The position numbers and the translations under genes were made by a program. DNA of 64,000 bases from Polynucleobacter nymphae (GTDB lineage: Bacteria; Pseudomonadota; Gammaproteobacteria; Burkholderiales; Burkholderiaceae): assembly GCF_018882155.1 (NCBI RefSeq), contig NZ_JACVPA010000001.1, forward strand, positions 310,001 through 374,000. Reading direction: 5' to 3'. The notes under the pieces are model-generated. The model had not been told where the DNA came from, searched no databases, and saw only the letters and a program-made list of their open reading frames with translations. Shown here piece after piece: positions 56,963 through 64,000 of the stretch. Numbering within the stretch: position 1 is the stretch's first letter; every line of letters begins with the position of its first letter.

Positions 56963-57787
56963 ATGAGCGCTACTAAAACTGTCAAAAATGCTAGAAGTAC
57001 CGGGGAAGTTGCTAAAACAGCTATCCAGGTAGTCGAGCGCATGATGAATCTGCTCGATGCCTTAGCTGAGCAAGAAGAATCCAGTAGCCTCAAAAATTTA
57101 GCTGAACAAACTGGCCTGCACCCCTCTACTGCCCACCGCATTCTGAATGATATGGTTGCCTGCCGTTTAGTGGAGCGTGGCGATGGGGGTACTTATCGTC
57201 TTGGCTTAAAACTCTTAGAGCTAGGTAACTTAGTTAAAGCACGGCTCTCCGTGCGCGAGGCGGCTCAAGTTCCCATGCGTACTCTGCATAAACTTACTGG
57301 TGAAACTGTTAACTTATCAGTGCGCCAAGGTGATGAGATCGTTTACATCGATCGCGCCTATAGCGAACGCTCTGGCATGCAAGTGGTTCGTGCCATTGGT
57401 GGTCGTGCCCCGCTACATCTCACCTCAGTAGGTAAATTATTTTTATCGAGTGATGATGCCGGCCAAGTTCGCGCCTACGTCACACGAACTGGTCTATCAG
57501 GACATACACGTAATAGCATTACTGATCTCAATAAATTAGAGGCTGCTCTGAATCAAGTTCGAAAAGAAGGTAATGCCCGTGATGACGAAGAGCTAGAGCT
57601 AGGCGTGAGCTGTTTTGCTGCAGCTATTTTGGATGACACCGGAAAATTAGTTGCAGGCCTATCACTGAGCTCACCAACAGATCGCATGCAAGCAGACTGG
57701 CTTAAATCCTTGCAGGATACTGCCCTACAGATTTCTAAAGGGTTGGGCTATAAACCCAAAACAACTGAGCCAGGTACATCAGCCTAG
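56963..57787 (+). CDS. IclR-family transcriptional regulator
   Basis: Protein of 274 aa. Winged HTH at ~22-85 (LKNLAEQTGLHPSTAHRILNDM) and IclR effector domain (~95-265; GETVNLSVRQGDEIVYIDRAY, PLHLTSVGKLFLS, LGVSCFAAAILDD). Effectors of the family are often aromatic or small organic acids, but none can be assigned. Neighbours give no clear target; autoregulation is suggested by the repeat upstream. Confidence 0.93.
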   Translation: MSATKTVKNARSTGEVAKTAIQVVERMMNLLDALAEQEESSSLKNLAEQTGLHPSTAHRILNDMVACRLVERGDGGTYRLGLKLLELGNLVKARLSVREAAQVPMRTLHKLTGETVNLSVRQGDEIVYIDRAYSERSGMQVVRAIGGRAPLHLTSVGKLFLSSDDAGQVRAYVTRTGLSGHTRNSITDLNKLEAALNQVRKEGNARDDEELELGVSCFAAAILDDTGKLVAGLSLSSPTDRMQADWLKSLQDTALQISKGLGYKPKTTEPGTSA

Positions 57788-57795
57788 CTTACCCA

Positions 57796-58809
57796 TTACA
57801 TGATGCGACGAATAGGTTGCGTCCCTAGAGGCATACGCTCATACCAGTCGCGGACTCGTACTGCATCAGCAAATCGAGATTGGGTCCCTACAGAATCCAA
57901 GAAGACTAATAGCAAAGGTGTGTTATTGACCCTAGCTTGCATTACTAAGCACTTACCTGCTGCATTAATGAACCCCGTTTTTTGCAAACCGATGTTCATA
58001 TCGCCTGAACGCACTAAACGATTGGTATTTAAGAACTTCTGTGGGCGATTGCCAATCATCATGGTCAAGTCTGGCCAAGTAGAAAATTCACGAATCATTT
58101 TGTACTGATATGCAGCGTTCAACATGCGGGCTAAGTCTTCAGCAGAGGCCACGTTCTCACTCATTAAACCAGTAGGATCAGCAAAGTGAGAATGTTCCAT
58201 TCCTAGTTCTCTAGCCTTACGGTTCATAGTATCCACAAAGGCAGAAATGCCGCCGGGATAGTTTCTACCTAAGGTGTATGCAGCGCGGTTCTCGGAGGAC
58301 ATCAAGGCAAGCAATAAGGCTTCCTCACGGGTCATCACCGTACCACCAGTAAGACGAGATTTAGCATAAATACGAACATCATCAGCATTAATCACAATAG
58401 TCTCATCCAAAGGTAACTTGGAATCTAAAACAACCATCGCAGTCATCAGCTTAGTAATGGAGGCGATAGGCAAACTCACTGAGGAATTTTTTTCAAAATA
58501 TACTTCTTTGGTGTCTTGATTAACAACCATTGCTACGCTCGACTTCAGACTTAATTCATCATGTTGACCACGCAAACCAAGGGCGGTAGCAAATGATGGG
58601 TGGGAAGGAGCAGCCGGTTCAGATGAGCGCGTTACTGTCACACGAACAGTTTTTGGCTTTTTGGGAGATTTGGCAATCTTGACAGTGACTTTATTAGCCT
58701 TGGTTTGCCCATCTTTATCTTTAGCAGCTGCGATGGCTGACGCATTCAGAGAGGCGCCACAGGCAAAGACCAGAGTCAAGATCAAGATCGAAAATCGATT
58801 CAAACGCAT
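57796..58809 (-). CDS. D-alanyl-D-alanine endopeptidase/carboxypeptidase, S11 family (PbpG-like)
   Basis: 337 aa from the ATG at 58809 (MRLNRFSILIL); a longer frame with an ATG at 58860 adds a non-signal extension and is rejected. Signal peptide ~1-28, then a basic K/P/T-rich linker (~30-70). Catalytic S117xxK120 in SITK, S171-E-N motif and KTG in LQKTGFINAAG. Periplasmic cleavage of peptidoglycan stem peptides or cross-links. Confidence 0.9.
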   Translation of the reverse strand: MRLNRFSILILTLVFACGASLNASAIAAAKDKDGQTKANKVTVKIAKSPKKPKTVRVTVTRSSEPAAPSHPSFATALGLRGQHDELSLKSSVAMVVNQDTKEVYFEKNSSVSLPIASITKLMTAMVVLDSKLPLDETIVINADDVRIYAKSRLTGGTVMTREEALLLALMSSENRAAYTLGRNYPGGISAFVDTMNRKARELGMEHSHFADPTGLMSENVASAEDLARMLNAAYQYKMIREFSTWPDLTMMIGNRPQKFLNTNRLVRSGDMNIGLQKTGFINAAGKCLVMQARVNNTPLLLVFLDSVGTQSRFADAVRVRDWYERMPLGTQPIRRIM

Positions 58810-58907
58810 CCCTAAAAACCTTCCAAAACTTTTAACATATGGAATGATAATTACTTTCACAGCTTATGATGGATTTATTAGCCCCATCTTGGGCATTTGA
58901 TAGCGCC

Positions 58908-59795
58908 CTACTCAGCAATGGTTGCTACCGTATTGACTTGGCGGGCATTTACCAATACCACCCCCGTCATAGTCAAGCCTAGTCCTAGCGCCATCAGTAC
59001 CGTAAAGGGCTCACCAAATAAGAACCAAGCCATCAGTGCCGTAGTTGGAGGTGTCAGGTAAAGAAAGCTTGTAACCTTCGTTGCTGCACCCTTGCGAATC
59101 ATCATGAATAGCAAACTAATTGAGCCAATGGATAGCGGGAATATCGCCCATAGCAAGGCACCAATCACTGATGCGTTCCAGACCATCACCCCTGTCTCAA
59201 AGAAATACATGAAAATAAAGCAAAGCACTGCTGAAACACCAAACTGAATTGAGGAGCCTGCCCGCAGATCAAATACCGGACAATATTTTTTCTGATACAG
59301 CGTTCCAAAAGTAATCGAGAGTAATGCGATAAAAGCCAACACATAGCTCACAAATGGAATATGGACGAAAGTTATTTTCTCCAACACCACTAAAGCCACA
59401 CCTGCAAAGCCAAACCCTAAACCAATCCACTGACGTGGCGAAACTTGTTCTGATATCCATGCAGCAAACCAAGCGGTCACAATGGGTTGCAGGCCAACAA
59501 TAATGGCTGCTAAACCTGCCCCCATACCTAAATGAATAGCAAAGTAAACGCCGAGTAAATAGCCAAACTGCAGCAAGCTGCCAGCAACAGCAATATGCTT
59601 AGTCTGCGACCAACTTGGCCACGTAATACGCCAGATTAGACTTAGTGCGGCCATAGCTGCGAGAACACCAATACAACGCCAAAATAAGAAGGTAGCTGGC
59701 TCGACATAAGGCATCGCTAGTCGAGCAATCACAAAGCCCGTGCTCCATATCAGCACAAATATCGGGGCAATTGCGTTATCTAGGCTGAGTTTCAT
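58908..59795 (-). CDS. DMT-superfamily (EamA) permease
   Basis: Protein of 295 aa with ten predicted helices in two EamA repeats (~5-140, ~150-285). FVLIWSTGFVIARLAMPYVEPATFLFWR opens the first (in part, ~12-39) and TPPTTALMAWFLFGEPFTVLMALG is the second-repeat signature (in part). Probably exports metabolites or amino acids; substrate unknown. Divergent from the phasin gene across 205 bases. Confidence 0.88.
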   Translation of the reverse strand: MKLSLDNAIAPIFVLIWSTGFVIARLAMPYVEPATFLFWRCIGVLAAMAALSLIWRITWPSWSQTKHIAVAGSLLQFGYLLGVYFAIHLGMGAGLAAIIVGLQPIVTAWFAAWISEQVSPRQWIGLGFGFAGVALVVLEKITFVHIPFVSYVLAFIALLSITFGTLYQKKYCPVFDLRAGSSIQFGVSAVLCFIFMYFFETGVMVWNASVIGALLWAIFPLSIGSISLLFMMIRKGAATKVTSFLYLTPPTTALMAWFLFGEPFTVLMALGLGLTMTGVVLVNARQVNTVATIAE

Positions 59796-59955
59796 GGGTA
59801 ACTTACTGAAAATATGGCAATTTTTGATTGAATCATTGATTTTAGGCTCTTTTTGATACTGCCCACAGGCCTTGAATTTGCGTCCTTAAAAGATTCTTCA
59901 TACCGCGACGCAGTATATAAGCTGTAAAGTCGCTCAAGAGAGACTACAGTAGGCA

Positions 59956-59980
59956 TTAGGCCAAGAGAACGAAAGCCTAA
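59956..59980 (+). promoter_or_regulatory. Small hairpin in the phasin 5' leader
   Basis: TTAGGC / GCCTAA, 6 bp with a 13-base loop, ending 21 bases before the phasin start and upstream of its AAAGGGGA ribosome site. It may be a 5' stabilising element. The rest of the 205-base spacer shows no convincing -35/-10 pair; TATATAAG near 59913 is a possible -10. Confidence 0.25.
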
Positions 59981-60000
59981 ATGATCCAAAGGGGATTGCA

Positions 60001-60555
60001 ATGAACTTAACACCAGAACAACTTGTGGCGGCACAAAAAGCCAATTTAGAAACTTTGAGTAGTTTGACTAACCAAGCACTCCAAAGCATAGAAAAATTAG
60101 TTGAGCTCAATATGCATATTGCAAAACAAAGTTTGAGCGATAGTATGACGAGTGCAAAGAAGGCTTTAGAAATCAAAGACATTCAACAGCTCCTCGCCCA
60201 CCAAGCTGAAACAGTCCAGCCCATGGCCGAAAAGATTATGGCTTACAGTCGTCATCTATATGACTTGGCCCACGAAACTCAAAACAACTTCACCCAATCT
60301 ACTGAAAAAGAACTTCAAGCAGGTCAAAAAAAGATCAATGCATTAGTAGAAGAGTGGACGCAGAATGCGCCTGCCGGCTCAGATGCCGCGGTTCAAGCGA
60401 TGAAGCAAGCCATCGCCTCCGCTAACAATGTATATGAAACCAGCCAAAAGGCTATTAAGTATGCCGTTCAAGTTGCACAAACTAATCTCAACAGCGCTAC
60501 TGATACCGTCATGAAGGCTGCTGATACCGCTAGCAAAGCAGCCAAAAAGAAATAG
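60001..60555 (+). CDS. phaP: Phasin family protein
   Basis: Protein of 184 aa, helical and alanine/lysine-rich, with MNLTPEQLVAAQKANLETL and LTNQALQSIEKLVELNMHIAK typical of the TIGR01841 phasins. It coats polyhydroxyalkanoate granules and sets their size. The C-terminal DTASKAAKKK tail is basic. Strong ribosome site AAAGGGGA. It indicates PHB storage, although phaC and phaR are not in the window. Confidence 0.93.
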   Translation: MNLTPEQLVAAQKANLETLSSLTNQALQSIEKLVELNMHIAKQSLSDSMTSAKKALEIKDIQQLLAHQAETVQPMAEKIMAYSRHLYDLAHETQNNFTQSTEKELQAGQKKINALVEEWTQNAPAGSDAAVQAMKQAIASANNVYETSQKAIKYAVQVAQTNLNSATDTVMKAADTASKAAKKK

Positions 60556-60563
60556 CTAAAAAT

Positions 60564-61544
60564 CTATTCTGCAGTAGCTCCAGACTGCTTCACTAACAGC
60601 TCCCAGTAAGGGATCTCCTTTTTGACAAATGCAGCAAATTGCTCGGGAGTTTGTTCGCTATTTAAAGAGCCCATCTTCAATAAGCTCTCCGCAACCTCAC
60701 TCGATGCCAGCGTTTTATTAATCTCTTTGTTTAACTGATTGACCAGTGCTGTTGGTGTTTTGGCTGGAACAAATATACCGTACCAGTTTTCCACAACGAA
60801 TTTAGGATACCCAAGTTCCTTCATAGTAGGAACATCTGGCAAATTTTTTGCTCGCACCGCTCCAGTAGTTGCAAGCGCTCTAACTTTACCGCTATTTAAG
60901 TGAGGAACCATTGCACTAGTAGCCTCAAATGCCATTGGCACTTGACCAGCCAATACATCGGTAATTGCGGGCCCAGACCCTCTGTAGGGAATGTGAGTCA
61001 TATCTAGCTTTTGTTCTAGCTTAAGCAGCTCGCCAAGCAGATGGTGAGTACTTCCGCTTCCAGGGGAAGCAAAACTAAATTTACCCGGCTCTTTCTTAAT
61101 CAAAGCGATTAACTCTGCGACGGAGTTTGCAGGAACCGATGAATTAACATAGAGCACCATTGGTACAGCAGCAACCTCAGCAACTGGTCTCAAGCTGGTA
61201 ATAGGGTCATTGCGAAGTTTGTACAGGTTTCGGTTGATCACAACCCCTGTACTGTTTCCAAGTAGTAAGGTGCAGCCATCACCAGCTGCACTACTCACAA
61301 ATTCGGTTCCAATATTGCCGCTAGCACCTGTCTTATTTTCAACAATCACACTGACATTTAATTGCTTAGAAAGTCCTGGCACCAGCATTCTTGCAAGAAC
61401 ATCACTCGCTCCACCAGGAGGATAAGGAGAGATGATTTTGATTACAGGGCATGGGTACTGGGCGTATGCCAATTGAGTGCTCAATCCAAAACAGATCAAG
61501 CAAAGGATTTTCGAAATCATTCTTGGGGTATATATCAAATTCAT
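60564..61544 (-). CDS. Tripartite tricarboxylate transporter substrate-binding protein (TctC/Bug family)
   Basis: Protein of 326 aa with a signal peptide (~1-28, ending LAYAQ). VIKIISPYPPGGASDVLAR (~34-52) and ENKTGASGNIGTEFV (~68-82) are the carboxylate-binding loops of Bug proteins. The hallmark AFEATSAMVPHLNSGKVRALA follows. No TctA or TctB genes are alongside, which is common for Bug proteins. Adjacent LigK/LigJ genes suggest an aromatic or polycarboxylic acid ligand. Confidence 0.9.
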   Translation of the reverse strand: MNLIYTPRMISKILCLICFGLSTQLAYAQYPCPVIKIISPYPPGGASDVLARMLVPGLSKQLNVSVIVENKTGASGNIGTEFVSSAAGDGCTLLLGNSTGVVINRNLYKLRNDPITSLRPVAEVAAVPMVLYVNSSVPANSVAELIALIKKEPGKFSFASPGSGSTHHLLGELLKLEQKLDMTHIPYRGSGPAITDVLAGQVPMAFEATSAMVPHLNSGKVRALATTGAVRAKNLPDVPTMKELGYPKFVVENWYGIFVPAKTPTALVNQLNKEINKTLASSEVAESLLKMGSLNSEQTPEQFAAFVKKEIPYWELLVKQSGATAE

Positions 61545-61552
61545 ATCGGCGC

Positions 61553-62227
61553 CTAACTTTTCAACATTTGCTCGTAGTTAAATTGCTTATCCACATCAAT
61601 AATCGACTGCCCTGCTCTTAGCGCTTCAACCATTGCCAGCTCTTTGGCAGCAATGCTATCTGCTGCGTCTAGCACCTCCTTAAGCTTGGCCACAGGAATT
61701 GCTACCACTCCATTCACGTCAGCAACAATCACATCACCAGGCAATACTGAAATGTTTCCAATTCTAACGGGGATGTTCCAAGCCTCTTGAACGATGCGGC
61801 CTCGAGCGGTGATAGGAACTGTGCCTCTGGCGTGAACAGGAAAGCCAAACTCTTCGCAGGTATCTACATCACGAACTGCGCCATCAACCACAACACCAGA
61901 AATTTTCTTCTGCAAGGCTCCCATCGAGAGAATCTCACCCCAACAGTTATTGTTCAGATCCCCACGGTTATCAATCACAATCACATCGCCAGGGGAGGCA
62001 GAAAATATTGCATCAACCCCAAGATGGGCCTTACTTTGAACAGCACCTGCGGCAATCATGCGGATGGTAATTGCCCTACCAATCACTTTAGTCTTACCCC
62101 ACTGCGGAACAATGCCGATCACAGCAGCTGTAATGCCTAACTTATCAAGAGCATCGCTCAAATTTGAGGTGGCTAATTTTTCTAGCCTGCCTCTATAAAG
62201 TTGATCAAACTCTTCAGACGTCATCAT
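61553..62227 (-). CDS. ligK: 4-carboxy-4-hydroxy-2-oxoadipate aldolase (LigK/GalC, RraA fold)
   Basis: Protein of 224 aa of the RraA-like family. GDVIVIDNRGDLNNNCWGEI (~91-110), then GVVVDGAVRDVDTCEEFGFPV with the Arg-Asp pair that binds substrate and metal. Paired with the LigJ-like hydratase, it would split the C7 product into pyruvate and oxaloacetate, the last step of protocatechuate 4,5-cleavage and gallate degradation. RraA-like proteins have several activities, so the assignment rests partly on the neighbour. Starts 8 bases after ligJ. Confidence 0.88.
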   Translation of the reverse strand: MMTSEEFDQLYRGRLEKLATSNLSDALDKLGITAAVIGIVPQWGKTKVIGRAITIRMIAAGAVQSKAHLGVDAIFSASPGDVIVIDNRGDLNNNCWGEILSMGALQKKISGVVVDGAVRDVDTCEEFGFPVHARGTVPITARGRIVQEAWNIPVRIGNISVLPGDVIVADVNGVVAIPVAKLKEVLDAADSIAAKELAMVEALRAGQSIIDVDKQFNYEQMLKS

Positions 62228-62235
62228 ATCCTCGC

Positions 62236-63255
62236 TTACCTTGGAATTCTGTTATTAATTCTGGAAAATACCTTACGTGCGTTGCCTTCAAAAATCATGG
62301 ATTTCTCTTCATTACTGAGGCCATCAACTGCATTAAGATAGCGACGCGTATCATCAAAATAAAATCCAGTATCAGGATCAATATCCTTTACTGCTCCAAA
62401 GGTTTCTGATGCAAAGAGAATATTCTTAGTCGGAATCACCTCGGTAAGCAGATTAATTCCTGGCTGGTGATAAACACAAGTATCGAAATAAATATTGTTG
62501 AGTAGTTTCTGATTAATATCAGGAATGTTCATGTCCTTCGCAAGTCCTCTAAATCGACCCCAGTGGTAAGGGACTGCCCCACCACCATGGGGAATTAAGA
62601 AACGCAAGGCTGGAAACTGCGCAAACAAATCAGAGGTCAAGCATTGCATGAAAGCGGTTGTATCAGCATTTAAATAATGTGCGCCAGTAGTATGAAAACA
62701 ATCATTACAACTGGTACTCACATGAATCATAGCTGGCACATCTAAGGCAATCATCTCCTCATAGATTGGATACCAATAGGGGTTACTGAGTGGCGGATCT
62801 TTCCAATAGCCGCCAGAAGGATCTGGATTCAAATTAATACCCACAAATCCATATTCATTTATGCATTTGCGCATCTCAGGCAAGCAGGTGCTGATATCCA
62901 CACCAGGCGACTGTGGCAGCATTGCGGCGCCAACAAAATGCTTCGGAAAAAGTTGAGTCACTCGGTAGCATAGCTCGTTGCAAAGGGCTGCCCAAGTTGC
63001 TGAGGTGTTAAAGTCGCCAATATGATGAGTCATAAAACTGGCCTGTGGGGAGAAGATGGTGACATCAATACCCCGCTCTTTCATTCTAGCCAATTGATTT
63101 TCTTCAATAGACTCTCGAATTTCATCATCACTAATTTTTAAATCAGATACCTTAGGGCCTAACTCTGGTGTATTTAAGTTCGCAACCTGGGCATCGCGCC
63201 AAGCCTTTAGGGCTTTTGGCGCTGTTGTATAGTGGCCATGGCAATCAATAATCAT
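62236..63255 (-). CDS. ligJ: 4-oxalomesaconate hydratase (LigJ-like, amidohydrolase family)
   Basis: Protein of 339 aa closely matching Sphingobium LigJ in length and sequence: MIIDCHGHYTTAPKALKAW with the metal-binding H6/H8, FSPQASFMTHHIGDFN, INLNPDPSGGYWKDPPLS, MIHVSTSCNDCFHTTGAHYL and IPHGGGAVPYHWGRFRGLA. It hydrates 4-oxalomesaconate to 4-carboxy-4-hydroxy-2-oxoadipate. The ring-cleavage dioxygenase genes (ligAB or galA) are not in the window. Confidence 0.92.
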   Translation of the reverse strand: MIIDCHGHYTTAPKALKAWRDAQVANLNTPELGPKVSDLKISDDEIRESIEENQLARMKERGIDVTIFSPQASFMTHHIGDFNTSATWAALCNELCYRVTQLFPKHFVGAAMLPQSPGVDISTCLPEMRKCINEYGFVGINLNPDPSGGYWKDPPLSNPYWYPIYEEMIALDVPAMIHVSTSCNDCFHTTGAHYLNADTTAFMQCLTSDLFAQFPALRFLIPHGGGAVPYHWGRFRGLAKDMNIPDINQKLLNNIYFDTCVYHQPGINLLTEVIPTKNILFASETFGAVKDIDPDTGFYFDDTRRYLNAVDGLSNEEKSMIFEGNARKVFSRINNRIPR

Positions 63256-63286
63256 CTATTCTTTCCTTTTTGGCGGTAATAGGTAT

Positions 63287-64000
63287 TTAATTTGGCGCTA
63301 AACCTTGGATACCTGAACGCTGAATAAATAAATTCAGCTTACCAGTGGAGATCATTTGATCTACAAAATTATTCAAGTACTGGGCTGAGCCTTGGCGCTC
63401 GATTGGGGTGCCTAAGGCAAGGTTCTCATACCCACTTACTTCGGGCAACACTCTTGATCCCGGAATTGAGGAGGCCATCTCAAACAGAATTGCTTTATTG
63501 GATGAGAAACCATCAATCTCACCCGTTTTTAGTAAGGCAATCGCTTGTTTAGTGGAGCTTGTCTGGACTAAGCTTGCATTAGGAATAAGGGTTGGGAGCT
63601 CTGCTTGTGAATTACTGCCAACGCTATAACCAATTTTGACCTGACGCCGATTGATCTCTGTGAGTAAGCGAACATTACTGTGCGGGCTGATCAAAAATCC
63701 TTTTTCAATCCTAATGACTGTTTTTGAAAATTGAATATATTTAGCCCGATCTGGGCTTGCATTGGTAAAGACTAGATCAATCTCATTGTTCTTTACCGCA
63801 GAAAGCACATCTGCGTTTTTCTCAAACACTACTGGGGAGTACTGAATGCCTAATTGAGCAGCAAGACTCTGCCCCAGCTCGTATCCAATACCGCGCGTTT
63901 GATTTGAGCCCTCCGCCGGCAGAATGGAAGTTGGGCTACCCTGATACAAGCCCATTCGCAAACCGCCCTTTGGAGTAAAGACATCAGCGGGCGGACTGGC
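63287..64000 (-). CDS. Periplasmic solute-binding protein, family 3 type (5' end cut by window edge)
   Basis: The frame stays open to the right window edge. The TTG at 63961 is internal; codons upstream read PPADVFTPKGGLRMG, so the signal peptide lies outside. ~238 residues are visible, with family SBP_bac_3 features: GIGYELGQSLAAQLG, VKNNEIDLVFTNASPDRAKYIQFS and the late AIALLKTGEIDGFSSNKAI. It binds an amino acid or related small solute for an ABC importer. The ligJ start is 31 bases downstream of its stop, so they may share a transcript. Confidence 0.88.
   Translation of the reverse strand, partial: ASPPADVFTPKGGLRMGLYQGSPTSILPAEGSNQTRGIGYELGQSLAAQLGIQYSPVVFEKNADVLSAVKNNEIDLVFTNASPDRAKYIQFSKTVIRIEKGFLISPHSNVRLLTEINRRQVKIGYSVGSNSQAELPTLIPNASLVQTSSTKQAIALLKTGEIDGFSSNKAILFEMASSIPGSRVLPEVSGYENLALGTPIERQGSAQYLNNFVDQMISTGKLNLFIQRSGIQGLAPN

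Noticed and set aside
1..64000. Mobile elements, CRISPR arrays, tRNA/rRNA genes, defence systems, biosynthetic clusters
   Set aside because: I saw no transposase, integrase, regular spaced repeats, structural RNA genes or defence-type genes on either strand.

Overview
The window is a gene-dense piece of a chromosome from a betaproteobacterium of the Burkholderiaceae. The best match is a Polynucleobacter-like freshwater bacterium. That assignment is an inference from moderate, AT-leaning base composition, very short spacers, and gene orders typical of the group (sdhCDAB-sdhE-gltA, leuC-entericidin-leuD-leuB-asd-fimV-truA-trpFBA-accD-folC-cvpA-purF-metZ, aat-bpt-pyrD). I see no rRNA, tRNA, CRISPR array, insertion sequence, prophage or integration site. 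No gene-free stretch exceeds 300 bases; the longest is 205 bases, upstream of the phasin gene.

Layout. 1-5.7 kb: the end of an N-acyltransferase gene, DUF1289, the ABC-F protein YbiT, the queuosine-precursor transporter YhhQ, glutaryl-CoA dehydrogenase and tRNA 2-selenouridine synthase MnmH. 5.3-16.7 kb, minus strand: a sulfur-oxidation island. Reading in the direction of transcription it is soxR, soxC, soxD, soxY, soxZ, soxA, soxX, soxB, a periplasmic DsrE-like protein, a SoxH-like metallo-hydrolase, a small cytochrome c, three YeeE/YedE sulfur transporters and a DUF442 phosphatase/sulfurtransferase-like protein. Divergent from soxR are modB and modC, the molybdate importer genes, which make sense beside the molybdoenzyme SoxC. 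The set predicts complete periplasmic oxidation of thiosulfate to sulfate, with import or detoxification of reduced sulfur.

18.5-42.4 kb: an unbroken run of 26 minus-strand genes. It starts with a GntR/UTRA regulator, then sdhCDAB-sdhE and gltA (TCA cycle), leuCDB with an embedded entericidin-like lipoprotein, asd, fimV, truA, a bactofilin plus M23 peptidase pair (cell shape), trpF-trpB-trpA, accD, folC, a SPOR protein, cvpA, purF, metZ and a methyltransferase. The GntR gene is divergent from mdh. Its predicted -10 box lies inside a perfect 14-bp palindrome, a strong autoregulatory operator candidate.

42.5-60.6 kb: mixed housekeeping genes. They are mdh, a small secreted protein, DUF2863, YaaA, a methionine-type aminotransferase, a GST, 3-hydroxybutyryl-CoA dehydrogenase, DUF3429, RarA, a 2-hydroxychromene-2-carboxylate isomerase-like protein, a cyclophilin, a PabB-PabC fusion, a Nudix hydrolase, Aat and Bpt (N-degron leucylation), PyrD, an IclR regulator, a D-Ala-D-Ala peptidase, a DMT permease and a phasin (PHA storage). 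60.6-64 kb, minus strand: a TctC/Bug binding protein with LigK- and LigJ-like enzymes of the protocatechuate 4,5-cleavage/gallate route, and a family-3 solute-binding protein cut by the window edge.

Nothing here is clearly a previously undescribed system. The most interesting parts are the extended sox island with its regulatory DNA, the gntR-mdh operator, and the bactofilin-LytM pair.
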